Shown here: piece after piece, positions 33,230 through 43,412 of the stretch | Layout: each line of letters starts with the position of its first letter | Position numbering within the stretch: the first letter of the stretch is position 1 | Made by a program: the position numbers and the translations under genes | Assembly (NCBI RefSeq): GCF_011682235.2 | Contig: NZ_CP076718.1 | Location: 2,660,598-2,724,597, forward strand | Direction of reading: 5' to 3' | Length of the DNA: 64,000 nt | DNA from: Rhodocaloribacter litoris | GTDB lineage: Bacteria > Bacteroidota > Rhodothermia > Rhodothermales > ISCAR-4553 | Notes under the pieces: model-generated | What the model was told of the DNA's origin: nothing | Databases searched by the model: none | What the model saw: only the letters and a program-made list of their open reading frames with translations

Positions 33230-36007
33230 ATGATGATGAGACGGCTGTTCAGGCGGATCGCGCTGGTGGGGGTGCTGGGGACCCTGGCCGGTGCCGCGGT
33301 CGGTGCGGAGACGACCGGCAAGATCGCCGGGGTCGTCACCGAGGCCGCCACCGGGCAGCCCCTGCCGGGGGTGCAGATCGTCATCGAGGAGACCGGCCAG
33401 GGCACGGTCACCAACCTCGACGGCTACTACATGATCCTCAACGTTCGGCCCGGCACCTACACGCTGGTCTTCAAATACATCGGGTATGCCGACGTGCGGG
33501 TGACGAACGTGCAGGTGGAGCCGGACAAGACGACCACGCTCGACGTGCGGATGGAGGAGACGGTGATCGAGGGCGAGGAGGTCGTCGTGGTGGCGGAACG
33601 GCCCATCGTGCAGATGGACCGGACCACAACCACCGCGTTTGTGGGCGAGGAAGAGCTGGAAGCCCTGCCGGTGACCAACCTGGGGGAGGTGATCAACCAG
33701 CAGGCGGGCGTCGTCGACGGGCACTTCCGGGGCGGTCGCCTGGGCGAGGTCGCCTACCTGATCAACGGCGTGCCGATCAACAACCCCTACACCAACAGCG
33801 CGGCGCTGGAGGTGGAGAAAAACATGGTTTCGGCCCTGGAGGTCATCAGCGGGGTCTTCAACGCCGAGTACGGCCAGGCCATGTCCGGGGTGGTGAACAT
33901 CGTCACGAAAGGGGTGCCGCGCCGGTGGACCGGTTCGTTCGCGGTCGAGACGGGAGGGGTGGTCAGCAGCCGCGAGCTGGAATTCGTGCGGCGCCTGGCC
34001 GCTCCCGGCGCGGGCCTGCGCTATGATGACTTCACGTCGGAAACGGTTTCCTACACCGAGGCGGCCCGGTTCCCGGGCCAGCAGGACCTGCAGCTTTCGC
34101 TGGGCGGGCCCCTCTGGCGCGACCGGCTGGGCCTGCGCGTTACCGGGCGCTATCTCTACTCCGAGGGCCACGTGATCGGGCGCCGGCTCTTCATGCCGTC
34201 GGACTCGTCGCAGAACCTGAGCGCCGGCAACCCCGAGACCTGGCTCATCGAATCCACCGGGGACCAGGCGTTCGTGCCCTCGCACATGCGGCGCTACTCG
34301 TTCAACGGCGCCCTGACCTACCAGCTCCTTCCCGGCGTGCGCCTCGAGTACAACCTGGTCTGGCAGGACGCCACCGGGCGCAACATCACCCACCAGCAAA
34401 AATACGTGCCCGACGGCATCAACCGCTGGTACAACAGCAGCCAGCTGCACCTGTTCAGCGTACGCCTGACGCCCAGCGCACGGTCGTTCGCCAACCTCAA
34501 CTACAGCTACCTGCGCGACCGGGGCGCCTCGCGCCTGTACGACGTGCCGGAGGACTTCACGGAGACAGGCCTGCTGGACCGGCGCTACGTCTCTTCCCGG
34601 CTCAGCTCGCTCGAGGGCGGCAATGCCTTCGACGTGGGCGGCAACGACCTTTTCAATGCCCGCGACCGGACCGTCACCCACACCTTCCTGGCCGACTACA
34701 CGAACCAGATCAGCCGGGTCCACCAGATCAAGGCCGGCTTCTCGGCCCGGCTGCACCGGATCGACAACGGCAGCTACGGCATCGAGGTCAGCTCGCGCAC
34801 GGGCTGGCTGCCCATGCCTTCGCCGGAACCCTTCGCCCGGGACACCCTGCGGGCCCGCCCCTACGAGCTGGCCGCCTACGTCCAGGACAAGATGGAATTC
34901 AAAAACCTGATCGTAAATGCCGGCCTCCGGTTCGATTATTTCGACCCCGACTATGAGATCCCTCTCGACTGGACGCAGGCCAACCAGCGCTACATTCCCG
35001 TCATCGATGCGGACGGGCAGGCGACGGGCGACTCGCTCTACAACCGCCGCCCGGCGCGCGCCCGCTACCAGATCAGCCCGCGTCTCGGGATCGCCTTCCC
35101 CATCTCCGCCACCGGCGTCATCCGCTTCTCGGCCGGGCTGTTCTTCCAGGTGCCGCAGTTGAGCATCCTCTACACGAACCCCGAGTACGAGGTCAACCCG
35201 GCCGATGCCAGCACCTACTTCGGCAACCCCGCGCTGAACCCCGAACGCACCCTGCACTTCGAGGTGGGCCTGCAGCAGGGACTCACCGAAGACCTGGGCG
35301 TGGAGCTGACCCTCTTTGCCAAGGATATCCGGAACCTGACGGGGGTGGAGATCCAGCGCGACGTGCGCACGACCACCAACTTCGTCCGCTACATCAACCG
35401 GGACGTGGGCGCTACCCGGGGCATCACGTTCTCCCTCTACCAGCGCCCGGGCGGGCCCGTCACCTGGGACCTCGACTACACGCTGCAGTTCGCCGGGGGC
35501 ACCTCGTCGGATCCGGACGAGGCCTTCCAGCGCTACCAGAGCGGCGAGGAGGCCATCCTGTCGCTGGTGCGGCTGGACTGGGACCGGCGGCACGTGCTCA
35601 ACGCCAGCATCACGGTCCATCCCGGCAAGGCCCTTTCCCTGACACTCTTCGGGCGGTATCAGACCGGCACCCCGTACACCACCATCCGCCGCTTCATCCG
35701 TTCCTACATCAAAAACAACGCGGATCGTCCCAGCGGCTTCATCACGGACCTGCGCCTCTACCTGCGCCCCCCGGTGCTCGACGAACGGCTGCGGCTGATC
35801 CTGCAGGTGGACAACCTCTTCGACGCCATGATTCACTACGGCGTCTACGAAGATACCGGCCGGGGCGACGAGTCGGTCACCAAAGAACAGTTCGAACGCA
35901 CGGGAACGCAGCCGGGCGGGGTCAACAGCCTCGACGAGTACTTCTTCCGTCAGAGCTGGTTTTCCGCACCCCGGCAGGTCTACTTCGGGCTTCGGTATGA
36001 TTTCTAG
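33230..36007 (+). CDS. TonB-dependent outer membrane receptor, probable xylo-oligosaccharide importer
   Basis: The product is 925 residues. A signal peptide ends near GAAVGA at about 22. A carboxypeptidase-regulatory-like domain follows (residues about 26-110, GKIAGVVTEAATGQPLPGVQ), then a plug domain (about 130-230) and a long beta-barrel. The last residue is phenylalanine in FGLRYDF, as expected for BAM-inserted barrels. This is the CarboxypepD_reg-TonB form of the Bacteroidota, but no SusD partner follows. The start at 33230 was chosen because a signal peptide follows; the frame is open from 33116 but that part is leader. Confidence 0.9.
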   Translation: MMMRRLFRRIALVGVLGTLAGAAVGAETTGKIAGVVTEAATGQPLPGVQIVIEETGQGTVTNLDGYYMILNVRPGTYTLVFKYIGYADVRVTNVQVEPDKTTTLDVRMEETVIEGEEVVVVAERPIVQMDRTTTTAFVGEEELEALPVTNLGEVINQQAGVVDGHFRGGRLGEVAYLINGVPINNPYTNSAALEVEKNMVSALEVISGVFNAEYGQAMSGVVNIVTKGVPRRWTGSFAVETGGVVSSRELEFVRRLAAPGAGLRYDDFTSETVSYTEAARFPGQQDLQLSLGGPLWRDRLGLRVTGRYLYSEGHVIGRRLFMPSDSSQNLSAGNPETWLIESTGDQAFVPSHMRRYSFNGALTYQLLPGVRLEYNLVWQDATGRNITHQQKYVPDGINRWYNSSQLHLFSVRLTPSARSFANLNYSYLRDRGASRLYDVPEDFTETGLLDRRYVSSRLSSLEGGNAFDVGGNDLFNARDRTVTHTFLADYTNQISRVHQIKAGFSARLHRIDNGSYGIEVSSRTGWLPMPSPEPFARDTLRARPYELAAYVQDKMEFKNLIVNAGLRFDYFDPDYEIPLDWTQANQRYIPVIDADGQATGDSLYNRRPARARYQISPRLGIAFPISATGVIRFSAGLFFQVPQLSILYTNPEYEVNPADASTYFGNPALNPERTLHFEVGLQQGLTEDLGVELTLFAKDIRNLTGVEIQRDVRTTTNFVRYINRDVGATRGITFSLYQRPGGPVTWDLDYTLQFAGGTSSDPDEAFQRYQSGEEAILSLVRLDWDRRHVLNASITVHPGKALSLTLFGRYQTGTPYTTIRRFIRSYIKNNADRPSGFITDLRLYLRPPVLDERLRLILQVDNLFDAMIHYGVYEDTGRGDESVTKEQFERTGTQPGGVNSLDEYFFRQSWFSAPRQVYFGLRYDF

Positions 36008-36008
36008 G

Positions 36009-39000
36009 ATGTACAGCAAGGTGTTACGTGGTATGACGCGGCGCCGGCGGCGCGCCGGCCTGCTGGCCCTGATGCTCGGGTGGGCCGTGGCCGTGCAGGC
36101 CCAGGAGGGCACGACCATCCCGCCCGAATACCGGGGAACTGAGGATGCCGTGGCACGCGGCGTCCTCAACGGCAACCTGATCGAGACGAACTACCGCAAC
36201 CACGGCGAGATGGCCCGCTGGAACGATATGCCCTGGGGGGTCTGGCCCAAGACGATCGGCGGGCGCCACATCGACGGCGTCGGCGTGGTGGTCGCCGGCC
36301 TGGTGCGGGGCGAGCGGGCCAAGTGGAGCCGGGCGCCCTACAACTTCTGGCCGGCCGGCACGCCGGACACGCTGCTCAACCCCGTCAGCATCCACTACCG
36401 CTCGGCCGGGACGAAGGTCAACCCCGCCGACGGCCGCGTCTGGGGCTGGCTGCCGCTCCCGGGCTTCCACAACCCCTTCCGGCGGGACCCCATCACCGGC
36501 CAGCGACAACCCGTGCCGGCCCTCAGCACCGACCCGGCTTCCTGGCCCTCGTTCTGGCCGGACAAGCTCAGCGAGCCGGACGATCCCGGGTGGGCCGGCC
36601 GGTGGAACGGCATGTTCGGCAAGGGGGTGTTCAACGCCGACCAGGAGAGCTTCTACGTGATGGACGACCTCGCCGACGGGGAGTACCTGATCGACCCGGT
36701 GACGCGCCGCCCCAACAGCGCCTACGGTATCTATTACCCGGACCCCGCCGACTCGACCCGGGGCGGCATCGGCCTGCAGGTCGGCGTGCGCCTGCTCCAG
36801 TGGGGCAACATCCTGGCCGAGGACGTGATGTTCATGATCTATCGCATCACGAACCTGGGGCAGACGCGTTTCGGCGAGGTGCTCGCCGACGTGCCCGGCC
36901 AGCCGCGGACCGGCCTCTACTTCACCCAGGTGGTGGACTATGGCCTGGGCAACGAGGAGACGGACGAGAGCGCTGCCTTCAACCCGCAGATCGACGTGGC
37001 CTACGGCTGGGATCACGACGGCATCGGCCAGCACATGACGGGCGGCACCTACCGGCTCGGCTATACGGGATTTGCCTTTCTGGAAAGCCCGGCCAACGAC
37101 CACGACGCCCTCGACAACGACGAGGACGGCATCCGCGACGAGGGGCGCTTCGGCGGCCCCGGCGTCCTGATCGAAGGACAGGACGCCATCCGCGCCTACG
37201 TCGAGGCCAACTACGACCTGGCGCTCTTCGAGCAGCACTACGGCCCCCTGGAGCAGCGCCCTGCCTACCGCGCCGGCCGCTGGTGGACCGGCGACGAGGA
37301 CCTGGACTGGATCGGCTTCGACGACGCCAACAACAACGGCCTCTGTGACCCCGGCGAGCTGGTCAACGACGACGTCGGCCGGGACGGCCAGCACCCCTTC
37401 GACCTGGACTACAGCGGCCCGGATACCGGCGAGTGCGACGGCATCCCCACCCCCGGCGAGCCCAACTTCGACCAGCTCGACGTCGACGAGAGCGACCAGA
37501 TCGGCCTGACCGGCTTCCACCTGGGCACCCGCCCCTTCTACGAGGCCGGCGACAACCTCCGGGACGACACCTGGATGTGGGCCCGTATCCGGGAGTCCCA
37601 GTTCGCCCTGGGCCAGGAACCCCGGCAGCTGGTGGCCAACGTCGAGCCGTTCCTGAACTTCAGCTCCGGCCCCGTCGAGCTCGGTCCCAACGAAACCGAC
37701 TTCTTCTCGCTCGGCTGGATCTTTGGCGAGGACGAGCAGGACTTCTTCAAAAACCGGCAGACCGTCCAGCAGATCTACAACGCCGACTACCGCTTCGCGC
37801 AGCCGCCCATCATGCCCACGCTCAAGGCCGAGGCGGGGGACGGCTACGTGGTCCTCTCCTGGGACACGCTCGCGCTGGCCAGCTTCGACCGCTTCACGCA
37901 GCAGTTCGACTTCGAGGGCTTCAAACTGTACAAGGGCACCGACCCGCTGCTCTCGGATGCCCGTGTGATCACCAACGCCAGCGGGATCCCCACCTTCTAC
38001 AAACCCCTGGCCCAGTGGGACCTGGTCAACGAGCATGCGGGCAATGTGCCGGTGCTGGAGAACACCGCCTTCTACAACCTGGGGAGCAACACGGGGTTGC
38101 AGTTCAGCTACATCGACCGTGACGTCATCAACGGCAAGACCTACTACTACGCCCTGGTGGCCTACGACCACGGCTTCACGCCCGAGCCCGACTCCCTCAA
38201 CCCCGATCCCCAGCCCATCGACCCGCAGGAGAACACCTTCAGCGTCAACGTGGACCAGGCCGGCAACATCCGCGGCCATACGCCCAACGTGGCCATCGTC
38301 ACGCCACGGGCGCGGGCGGCGGGCTACGTCCCCGCCTCCACGAACGAAGACCTGAGCCGTCCCACCGAGGGCATCGGGACGGGGCGCATCGAGGTGACGG
38401 TGGTCAACAGCGCGGAGATCGACCCCGACGTCGTCTACCGGCTGGTCTTCTCGGACACCACCGAGGGAACGGGGGACACGTACCGCACCACCCACTATGC
38501 GCTCTGGAATGCCACCACGAACGAGGTCCTCCTGCCCCGGACGCCGCTCGTCGAATCGCCGCAGAACACCGTGGCGGTCGATGGCTTCGTGATCACGATC
38601 CACAATGACGAACGGGCCGTCGACTGGAACCGGACGGGCTGGGTGGGGCATGCCTCCGAAGAGGAGCTCTTCTCCCGCAACCCGCGCCAGCTCCCGGGCT
38701 ACCAGACCAACTGGACCGTCGCGATCGAGGAGGATCAGACGAACTTCGGGGTGCCGGCGCCCCACGAATACGAAATCTGGTGGGCCGATTCCCTCTACAC
38801 GACACCCAACCGGCCCTACCCCGGCCACCTGCGCCGGGTGCAGATCCCCGTGTGGTGCCGGAACGTGTCCACCGGCGCGCCCTGCGAGTTGCTCGTGCGG
38901 GACCTGAACGAGAACGGGGCCGTGGACCTGCCCGGCGATGCGCTCGTGCTGGCCGAGGTGCGTTTCAACGTGCACCGCTTCCGCTACGTGCTCACCTTCT

Positions 39001-39452
39001 CGGCCGCCGGGGCGGAGAGCATCGCGCCGGCCCCGGGCAATCGAATCCGGATCTCGACCTTCCGCCCCTTCTCCCGGAACGACTATTTCCAGTTCACCAT
39101 GCGGCCGGGGCACGTGGACGAGGACCTGGCCCGGCAGGAACTGGACAAGATCGCCGTGGTGCCGAACCCCTACATCGCGGCGGCCGAGTGGGAGCCGCGT
39201 ACCCAGATTCAGGGACGCGGGCCCCGGCGCATCCAGTTCATCCACCTGCCCGAGCGGTGCACCATCCGCATCTTCAACGTGCGGGGGGAGCTGGTCCGCC
39301 GCCTCCATCACGAGGGGACCGGCGGCGACGGGGTCGCCTGGTGGGACCTGCTGACGGAAGACGGGCAGGAAGTGGCCTACGGGATCTACCTCTACCACGT
39401 GGAGGCCCCCGGCATCGGCGAAAAGGTCGGTAAGTTCGCGATCGTCAAATAG
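36009..39452 (+). CDS. Large secreted protein with calcium-loop-like motifs and FlgD-like C-terminal domain
   Basis: The product is 1147 residues from the ATG at 36009, just after the receptor stop; 35997 and 36033 are other in-frame ATGs. A signal peptide ends near AVAVQAQ. The middle has Asp/Asn-rich loops resembling calcium-binding or dockerin-like motifs (DNDEDGIRDEGRFGG and DANNNGLCDPGELVNDD). A fibronectin-like part follows near 610-730. The C-terminus (VVPNPYIAAAEWEP to VGKFAIVK) is a FlgD-like type IX sorting domain. I do not recognise an enzyme. Its place between the receptor and the PorV-like gene suggests a surface partner of the receptor, maybe filling the role of SusD (inference). 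Confidence 0.75.
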   Translation: MYSKVLRGMTRRRRRAGLLALMLGWAVAVQAQEGTTIPPEYRGTEDAVARGVLNGNLIETNYRNHGEMARWNDMPWGVWPKTIGGRHIDGVGVVVAGLVRGERAKWSRAPYNFWPAGTPDTLLNPVSIHYRSAGTKVNPADGRVWGWLPLPGFHNPFRRDPITGQRQPVPALSTDPASWPSFWPDKLSEPDDPGWAGRWNGMFGKGVFNADQESFYVMDDLADGEYLIDPVTRRPNSAYGIYYPDPADSTRGGIGLQVGVRLLQWGNILAEDVMFMIYRITNLGQTRFGEVLADVPGQPRTGLYFTQVVDYGLGNEETDESAAFNPQIDVAYGWDHDGIGQHMTGGTYRLGYTGFAFLESPANDHDALDNDEDGIRDEGRFGGPGVLIEGQDAIRAYVEANYDLALFEQHYGPLEQRPAYRAGRWWTGDEDLDWIGFDDANNNGLCDPGELVNDDVGRDGQHPFDLDYSGPDTGECDGIPTPGEPNFDQLDVDESDQIGLTGFHLGTRPFYEAGDNLRDDTWMWARIRESQFALGQEPRQLVANVEPFLNFSSGPVELGPNETDFFSLGWIFGEDEQDFFKNRQTVQQIYNADYRFAQPPIMPTLKAEAGDGYVVLSWDTLALASFDRFTQQFDFEGFKLYKGTDPLLSDARVITNASGIPTFYKPLAQWDLVNEHAGNVPVLENTAFYNLGSNTGLQFSYIDRDVINGKTYYYALVAYDHGFTPEPDSLNPDPQPIDPQENTFSVNVDQAGNIRGHTPNVAIVTPRARAAGYVPASTNEDLSRPTEGIGTGRIEVTVVNSAEIDPDVVYRLVFSDTTEGTGDTYRTTHYALWNATTNEVLLPRTPLVESPQNTVAVDGFVITIHNDERAVDWNRTGWVGHASEEELFSRNPRQLPGYQTNWTVAIEEDQTNFGVPAPHEYEIWWADSLYTTPNRPYPGHLRRVQIPVWCRNVSTGAPCELLVRDLNENGAVDLPGDALVLAEVRFNVHRFRYVLTFSAAGAESIAPAPGNRIRISTFRPFSRNDYFQFTMRPGHVDEDLARQELDKIAVVPNPYIAAAEWEPRTQIQGRGPRRIQFIHLPERCTIRIFNVRGELVRRLHHEGTGGDGVAWWDLLTEDGQEVAYGIYLYHVEAPGIGEKVGKFAIVK

Positions 39453-39460
39453 AGGCTTTC

Positions 39461-40522
39461 ATGCGTACGCAGCAGCGCATACCGGTGGGGCGGATCCTGT
39501 TGACGGCCCTGTTGCTGGGCGGGCTGGGGAAGGGCGCGCCCGTGCAGGGCCAGAGCCGGACCGGTACCTCGGCCGCCCCCTTCCTCATCCTCGGCACCGG
39601 CGCGCGGGGCAGTGCCCTGGGGCATGCCTACACCGCCGTCACGAGCGGGGCCGATGCCCTCTTCTGGAATCCGGCCGGGGCGGCCCGGTCCTACGACGCC
39701 GAAAACCGGGGGGCGGTCTTCTTCACCCACACGCGCTGGCTGGCCGGCATCGACTACAACGCCTTCGGGCTGGTGGTGCCCGTGACGGCCAGCGGGGTGG
39801 TGGGCCTGTCGCTGGCCCAGCTGGATTACGGCCGGATGGAGGTGCGCACCGTCGAACTGCCGGAAGGGACCGGCGAGACGTTCGGGGCCACCGACTTCGT
39901 CATCGGCCTCAGCTACGCGCAGCCGCTGACCAACACGTTCTTCCTCGGCGGCACGGCCAAGTATGTACGGCAGCAGATCTACGACATGTCCGCGCGGACG
40001 CTGGCCGTCGACGTCGGCTTCGTGCTGACGACCGGCTATCTGAACGGCCTGCGCCTGGCTGCCTCCATCATGAACTTCGGCGGTGAGATGCAGATGCGCG
40101 GCGTCAACACGCGCGTCTTCGTCGACATCGACCCTACGAACGACGGCAGCAACGATGCCCTGCCCGCCCAGCTGGAGACGCAACGCTGGGAGTTGCCCCT
40201 GTCGTTCAAGTTCGGCACGGCCTGGCCGGTGATCCAGACCGGCCAGATGCGGCTCGAACTCTACGCCGACGCGCACCAGCCGACCGACAACGGCCTCAAT
40301 GCCGACGCCGGGGCCGAGCTGCGCTTCATGATGGGCGGGGCGAATCTGGACCTGCGGGCCGGCTACAAAGACCTGCCCCTGCGGAACACCTATGCCCACC
40401 TGACCCTGGGCGGGGGACTGGACCTGCAGCTGGGCACGCTCCGCTTCGGGGCCGACGTCGCCTACGTCCCGTTTGAACTCCTGGGCCACGTGACCATGCT
40501 CGACCTGCGGCTCTACTTCTGA
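39461..40522 (+). CDS. PorV/PorQ-like outer membrane barrel protein
   Basis: The product is 353 residues. A signal peptide ends near APVQGQ at 30. The mature start AAPFLILGTGARGSALGHAY and the block DALFWNPAGAA are typical of the PorV/PorQ (FadL-like) family. PorV is the shuttle that binds sorting-domain proteins at the type IX secretion pore. A copy inside a polysaccharide locus may serve the T9SS cargo encoded around it. It starts 8 bases after the preceding gene stops. Confidence 0.85.
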   Translation: MRTQQRIPVGRILLTALLLGGLGKGAPVQGQSRTGTSAAPFLILGTGARGSALGHAYTAVTSGADALFWNPAGAARSYDAENRGAVFFTHTRWLAGIDYNAFGLVVPVTASGVVGLSLAQLDYGRMEVRTVELPEGTGETFGATDFVIGLSYAQPLTNTFFLGGTAKYVRQQIYDMSARTLAVDVGFVLTTGYLNGLRLAASIMNFGGEMQMRGVNTRVFVDIDPTNDGSNDALPAQLETQRWELPLSFKFGTAWPVIQTGQMRLELYADAHQPTDNGLNADAGAELRFMMGGANLDLRAGYKDLPLRNTYAHLTLGGGLDLQLGTLRFGADVAYVPFELLGHVTMLDLRLYF

Positions 40523-40596
40523 AACAACATCTGCCCGGCTCCTCCGGGGTCGGGTCCCTGTCAGATAAGCGTCCACCAAACACAGAGAGGGGTTCC

Positions 40597-43311
40597 ATGA
40601 ACCGTAATGTTACCACCACGATGATGGCGCTGGCCCTGGTCGGCACCCTCGGTGTGACCCTGCGCGCCCTGGGGCAGCCGGTACCCCGCGTCCCCCAGAT
40701 CTTCACCTTCGACGCCCTGGTCGACTTCGACAGCCTCTGGACCAGCTACGGCGCCCCGGTCAACTTCGGCTATGATCCCGACACCGTCTCCTACCCCGAA
40801 GGACGGGAATACTTCGTCTTCTTCGAGTACGGGGACGGGGACCCCGGCACGCGCGGCAAAGCCGTGCAGGTGGACTGGTCGCTCTTCACCGACCAGTCCT
40901 GGGGCGGCTCGAACGGCCTGCTCTACATCCGGCCCGATCCGGGCGTGAGCAGCCCCGAAAGCCCGGATCCCGACGCCTTCTTCAGCCAGGCCTCGCTCTG
41001 GGACCTGTCCGACTTCACCCACATCCACCTGCGTTACAAGACCCTCGTGCCCGCCAATGCGGCCGCCACCATCCGGATCAAGCTCCACGATGCAAGCGAG
41101 GGCGTCGGCACCGAGCCCAGCGCCGTGACCGAAGACTGGTACACCGAGTCGGGCGACGTCTACACCGATGCCTCGGGTGAATGGAAGGTGTGGACCGTGC
41201 CGCTCGTAGACCTCGGCCTGCCCGGCCAGACGGTCCCCGCGGGCGGGTTCTCCCGGCCCGGCTGCCAGGCCGGCGGCGACCCGCTGCAAACGTCGGGATG
41301 CTGGAGCGGCCTGCTCGGCAACGGCAAGCTGGACCTGGACAAGATCGGCTCGCTCACGATCGAGTTCACCGGGCCGCAGGCCGGCGCCGCCAACGACAGC
41401 ACCCTCTTCGGCACCATCGTCTTCGACGAGCTGTACGTCTCGGGTGTGCGCTACGAACTGCTCGGCTCATTCGACGACCCCGGCGCCCTGGCCCACTGGA
41501 AAAACAGCAACGCCGGCAGCTATACCCTGGAGGCCACCACCGACACGACGCAGGGGAGCGGCGCCATCGACCTGACCTACAACCTGGTGGGCGATCAGGG
41601 CTGGGGCGGCAGCGTCGACATACAGCGGGATCTGAACGCCGGCCAGTTCTTCCCCGACATGACGGCCCGCACCCACCTGAGCCTTTTCTACAAGGTGCTC
41701 GAACCGGCCAGCGACCCGGCCAGCGTGTGGGTCAACCTCAAGCTGTTCGACTACAGCACGGGCCAGAAGGAAGAATGGCACTACAGCAACGTCGTCAATG
41801 TGCTGGACGACACGACGGGCCAGTGGCGGCGGTTGCTCCTGCCTCTCGACGGCTTCGCGATCCCGAGCTGGGTCGGCGAGCGCGGCGACGAAACACTGAA
41901 CCTGGACCAGATCGGCGGCTGGCAACTCCAGGTCCAGATCTCGGAAGGGGCTTCCTCCAGCGGCCGGATCCTGTTCGACCGGCTCACCAGCTACGGGGAA
42001 CGCCAGACCGACTTCACGCCGCCCGAGGCCGTGCAGGGCTTCGACGTGCTCGCAACCCAGTCCTACGAAAACCTGATCTCCTGGCAGGACGTGCCGGGCG
42101 AGAGCCGGGAGACCTATACCATCTACTTCAGTGAGGCTCCCATCGACTCCGTCTCCCAGCCGGGGGTCATCGTGGCCGCGAGCAACCTCCCGGAGGGCAC
42201 GGGCATCTTCACCCACCGCCTCTTCTATCCGAACGACGACACGGAGGTCTCCTACCACTATGCCATCACCATCACGGACGAAGCGGGTAATACCTCCGTG
42301 CCGACGATGCTCCCCAGCCCGGTCACGAACCTGGCCAAAGGCCTGCCGACCATCTCCATGACACCGCCGGCCAACTTCGCGGCCGACGGCGACCTGAGCG
42401 AGTGGTCCGGCACGCCCATCCATCTGGAGCCGAACGGCGACTTCTACGGCCACGTCGCGCAGGGCTTCGAGATCAACGGCCCCGATGACCTCTCGGCCGA
42501 CGTCTACCTGGCCGTCGACAACGAAGCCCTCTACGTGGCCGTGGACGTCACCGACGACGCCTACTTCCCCGTGCCCGACGGCGTCACCTCCGAGCGCTGG
42601 CTCTACGACGGCGCCGAACTCTACATCGGCCTCTACGACAGCCGCGGCCCCAAACACGACCGGTTCATGACCGGCAACGAACCCGACTACAAGTTCTACC
42701 TCTACCGGCAGGTCTTCTTCCGGGACGGCGGGTCGGAGGTCGAGGCCGGCTCGCCCGACTATGCCTGGGCCCGGACGGACCGGGGCTACGTCATCGAGGC
42801 CCGCATCCGCTTCGATGCCCACGCCTTCGACACGGCGCCGCTGTTCCAGCCGAAGAACGGCATGCGGGTGCCGCTCGACATCGTCATCATGGACAACGAC
42901 GTCGGCGGGCAGGCCCGCGAAGGCATCCTGACCTACTCGCCCGACAACGACGACAACTCCTGGGAATCGCCGCGGTACTGGTTCTACACCTGGATCGGCG
43001 ATCGCTTCGCCGTCGGCACGGAGCCGCCCGGGCCGGACGGCGTGCCCACCCGGTTCCAGGTCTATGCCAACTACCCCAACCCGTTCTCGCGTACCACCTG
43101 GATCCGGTATGACCTGCCGCGACCGGAACGGGTGGTGGTCAAGGTCTACAACACCCTCGGCCAGGAGGTGCAGACGCTCGTCGATCAGATGCAGGCGGCC
43201 GGTACGCATGAACTGCACTTCGACGCCTCGCGCCTGTCGGCCGGGCTGTATTTCTACCAGGTCCGGGCCGGGCGGCACGTCGCGACGCGGTCGATGGTGG
43301 TGGTGCGGTAG
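40597..43311 (+). CDS. Secreted protein with CBM9-like carbohydrate-binding domain and T9SS sorting domain
   Basis: The product is 904 residues with a signal peptide (ending near LRALGQ at 28). The first 450 residues have two jelly-roll-like sugar-binding repeats (SWGGSNGLLYIRPDPGVSS and QGWGGSVDIQRDLN segments). A fibronectin type III-like domain lies near 470-575. A CBM9-like domain follows (about 600-800): DGDLSEWSGTPI, VYLAVDNEALYVAVDVTDDA and LYDGAELYIGLYD. The end VYANYPNPFSRTTWIRYDLP to TRSMVVVR is a type A T9SS sorting domain. CBM9 modules bind xylan or cellulose ends, so this is a likely surface glycan-binding protein for the neighbouring xylanase. Confidence 0.82.
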   Translation: MNRNVTTTMMALALVGTLGVTLRALGQPVPRVPQIFTFDALVDFDSLWTSYGAPVNFGYDPDTVSYPEGREYFVFFEYGDGDPGTRGKAVQVDWSLFTDQSWGGSNGLLYIRPDPGVSSPESPDPDAFFSQASLWDLSDFTHIHLRYKTLVPANAAATIRIKLHDASEGVGTEPSAVTEDWYTESGDVYTDASGEWKVWTVPLVDLGLPGQTVPAGGFSRPGCQAGGDPLQTSGCWSGLLGNGKLDLDKIGSLTIEFTGPQAGAANDSTLFGTIVFDELYVSGVRYELLGSFDDPGALAHWKNSNAGSYTLEATTDTTQGSGAIDLTYNLVGDQGWGGSVDIQRDLNAGQFFPDMTARTHLSLFYKVLEPASDPASVWVNLKLFDYSTGQKEEWHYSNVVNVLDDTTGQWRRLLLPLDGFAIPSWVGERGDETLNLDQIGGWQLQVQISEGASSSGRILFDRLTSYGERQTDFTPPEAVQGFDVLATQSYENLISWQDVPGESRETYTIYFSEAPIDSVSQPGVIVAASNLPEGTGIFTHRLFYPNDDTEVSYHYAITITDEAGNTSVPTMLPSPVTNLAKGLPTISMTPPANFAADGDLSEWSGTPIHLEPNGDFYGHVAQGFEINGPDDLSADVYLAVDNEALYVAVDVTDDAYFPVPDGVTSERWLYDGAELYIGLYDSRGPKHDRFMTGNEPDYKFYLYRQVFFRDGGSEVEAGSPDYAWARTDRGYVIEARIRFDAHAFDTAPLFQPKNGMRVPLDIVIMDNDVGGQAREGILTYSPDNDDNSWESPRYWFYTWIGDRFAVGTEPPGPDGVPTRFQVYANYPNPFSRTTWIRYDLPRPERVVVKVYNTLGQEVQTLVDQMQAAGTHELHFDASRLSAGLYFYQVRAGRHVATRSMVVVR

Positions 43312-43359
43312 CCCACGGCCCGAGACGGAAGTTCGTCCCCCCCGGGGACTTCACGGAGC

Positions 43360-43392
43360 AAGGGAGGGGAAGCGCGTTCCTTCCCCTCCCTT
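43360..43392 (+). terminator. Strong hairpin between CBM9 and xylanase genes
   Basis: AAGGGAGGGGAAG (43360-43372) pairs perfectly with CTTCCCCTCCCTT (43380-43392) around a 7-base loop. There is no T run after it, so it may be a partial terminator or an mRNA-processing or stability element that sets xylanase output relative to the upstream genes. It ends 20 bases before the xylanase start. Confidence 0.5.
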
Positions 43393-43412
43393 CTCCACAA
43401 CATCGGCAACAG

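Noticed and set aside
33050..36175. Minus-strand frame of 1041 codons antisense to the TonB receptor
   Set aside because: The plus-strand receptor has clear domains and a signal peptide; the antisense frame has no recognisable motif.
36024..39398. Minus-strand frame of 1124 codons antisense to the large secreted protein
   Set aside because: It is V, G, D, R rich without domain patterns, a shadow of the plus-strand gene.
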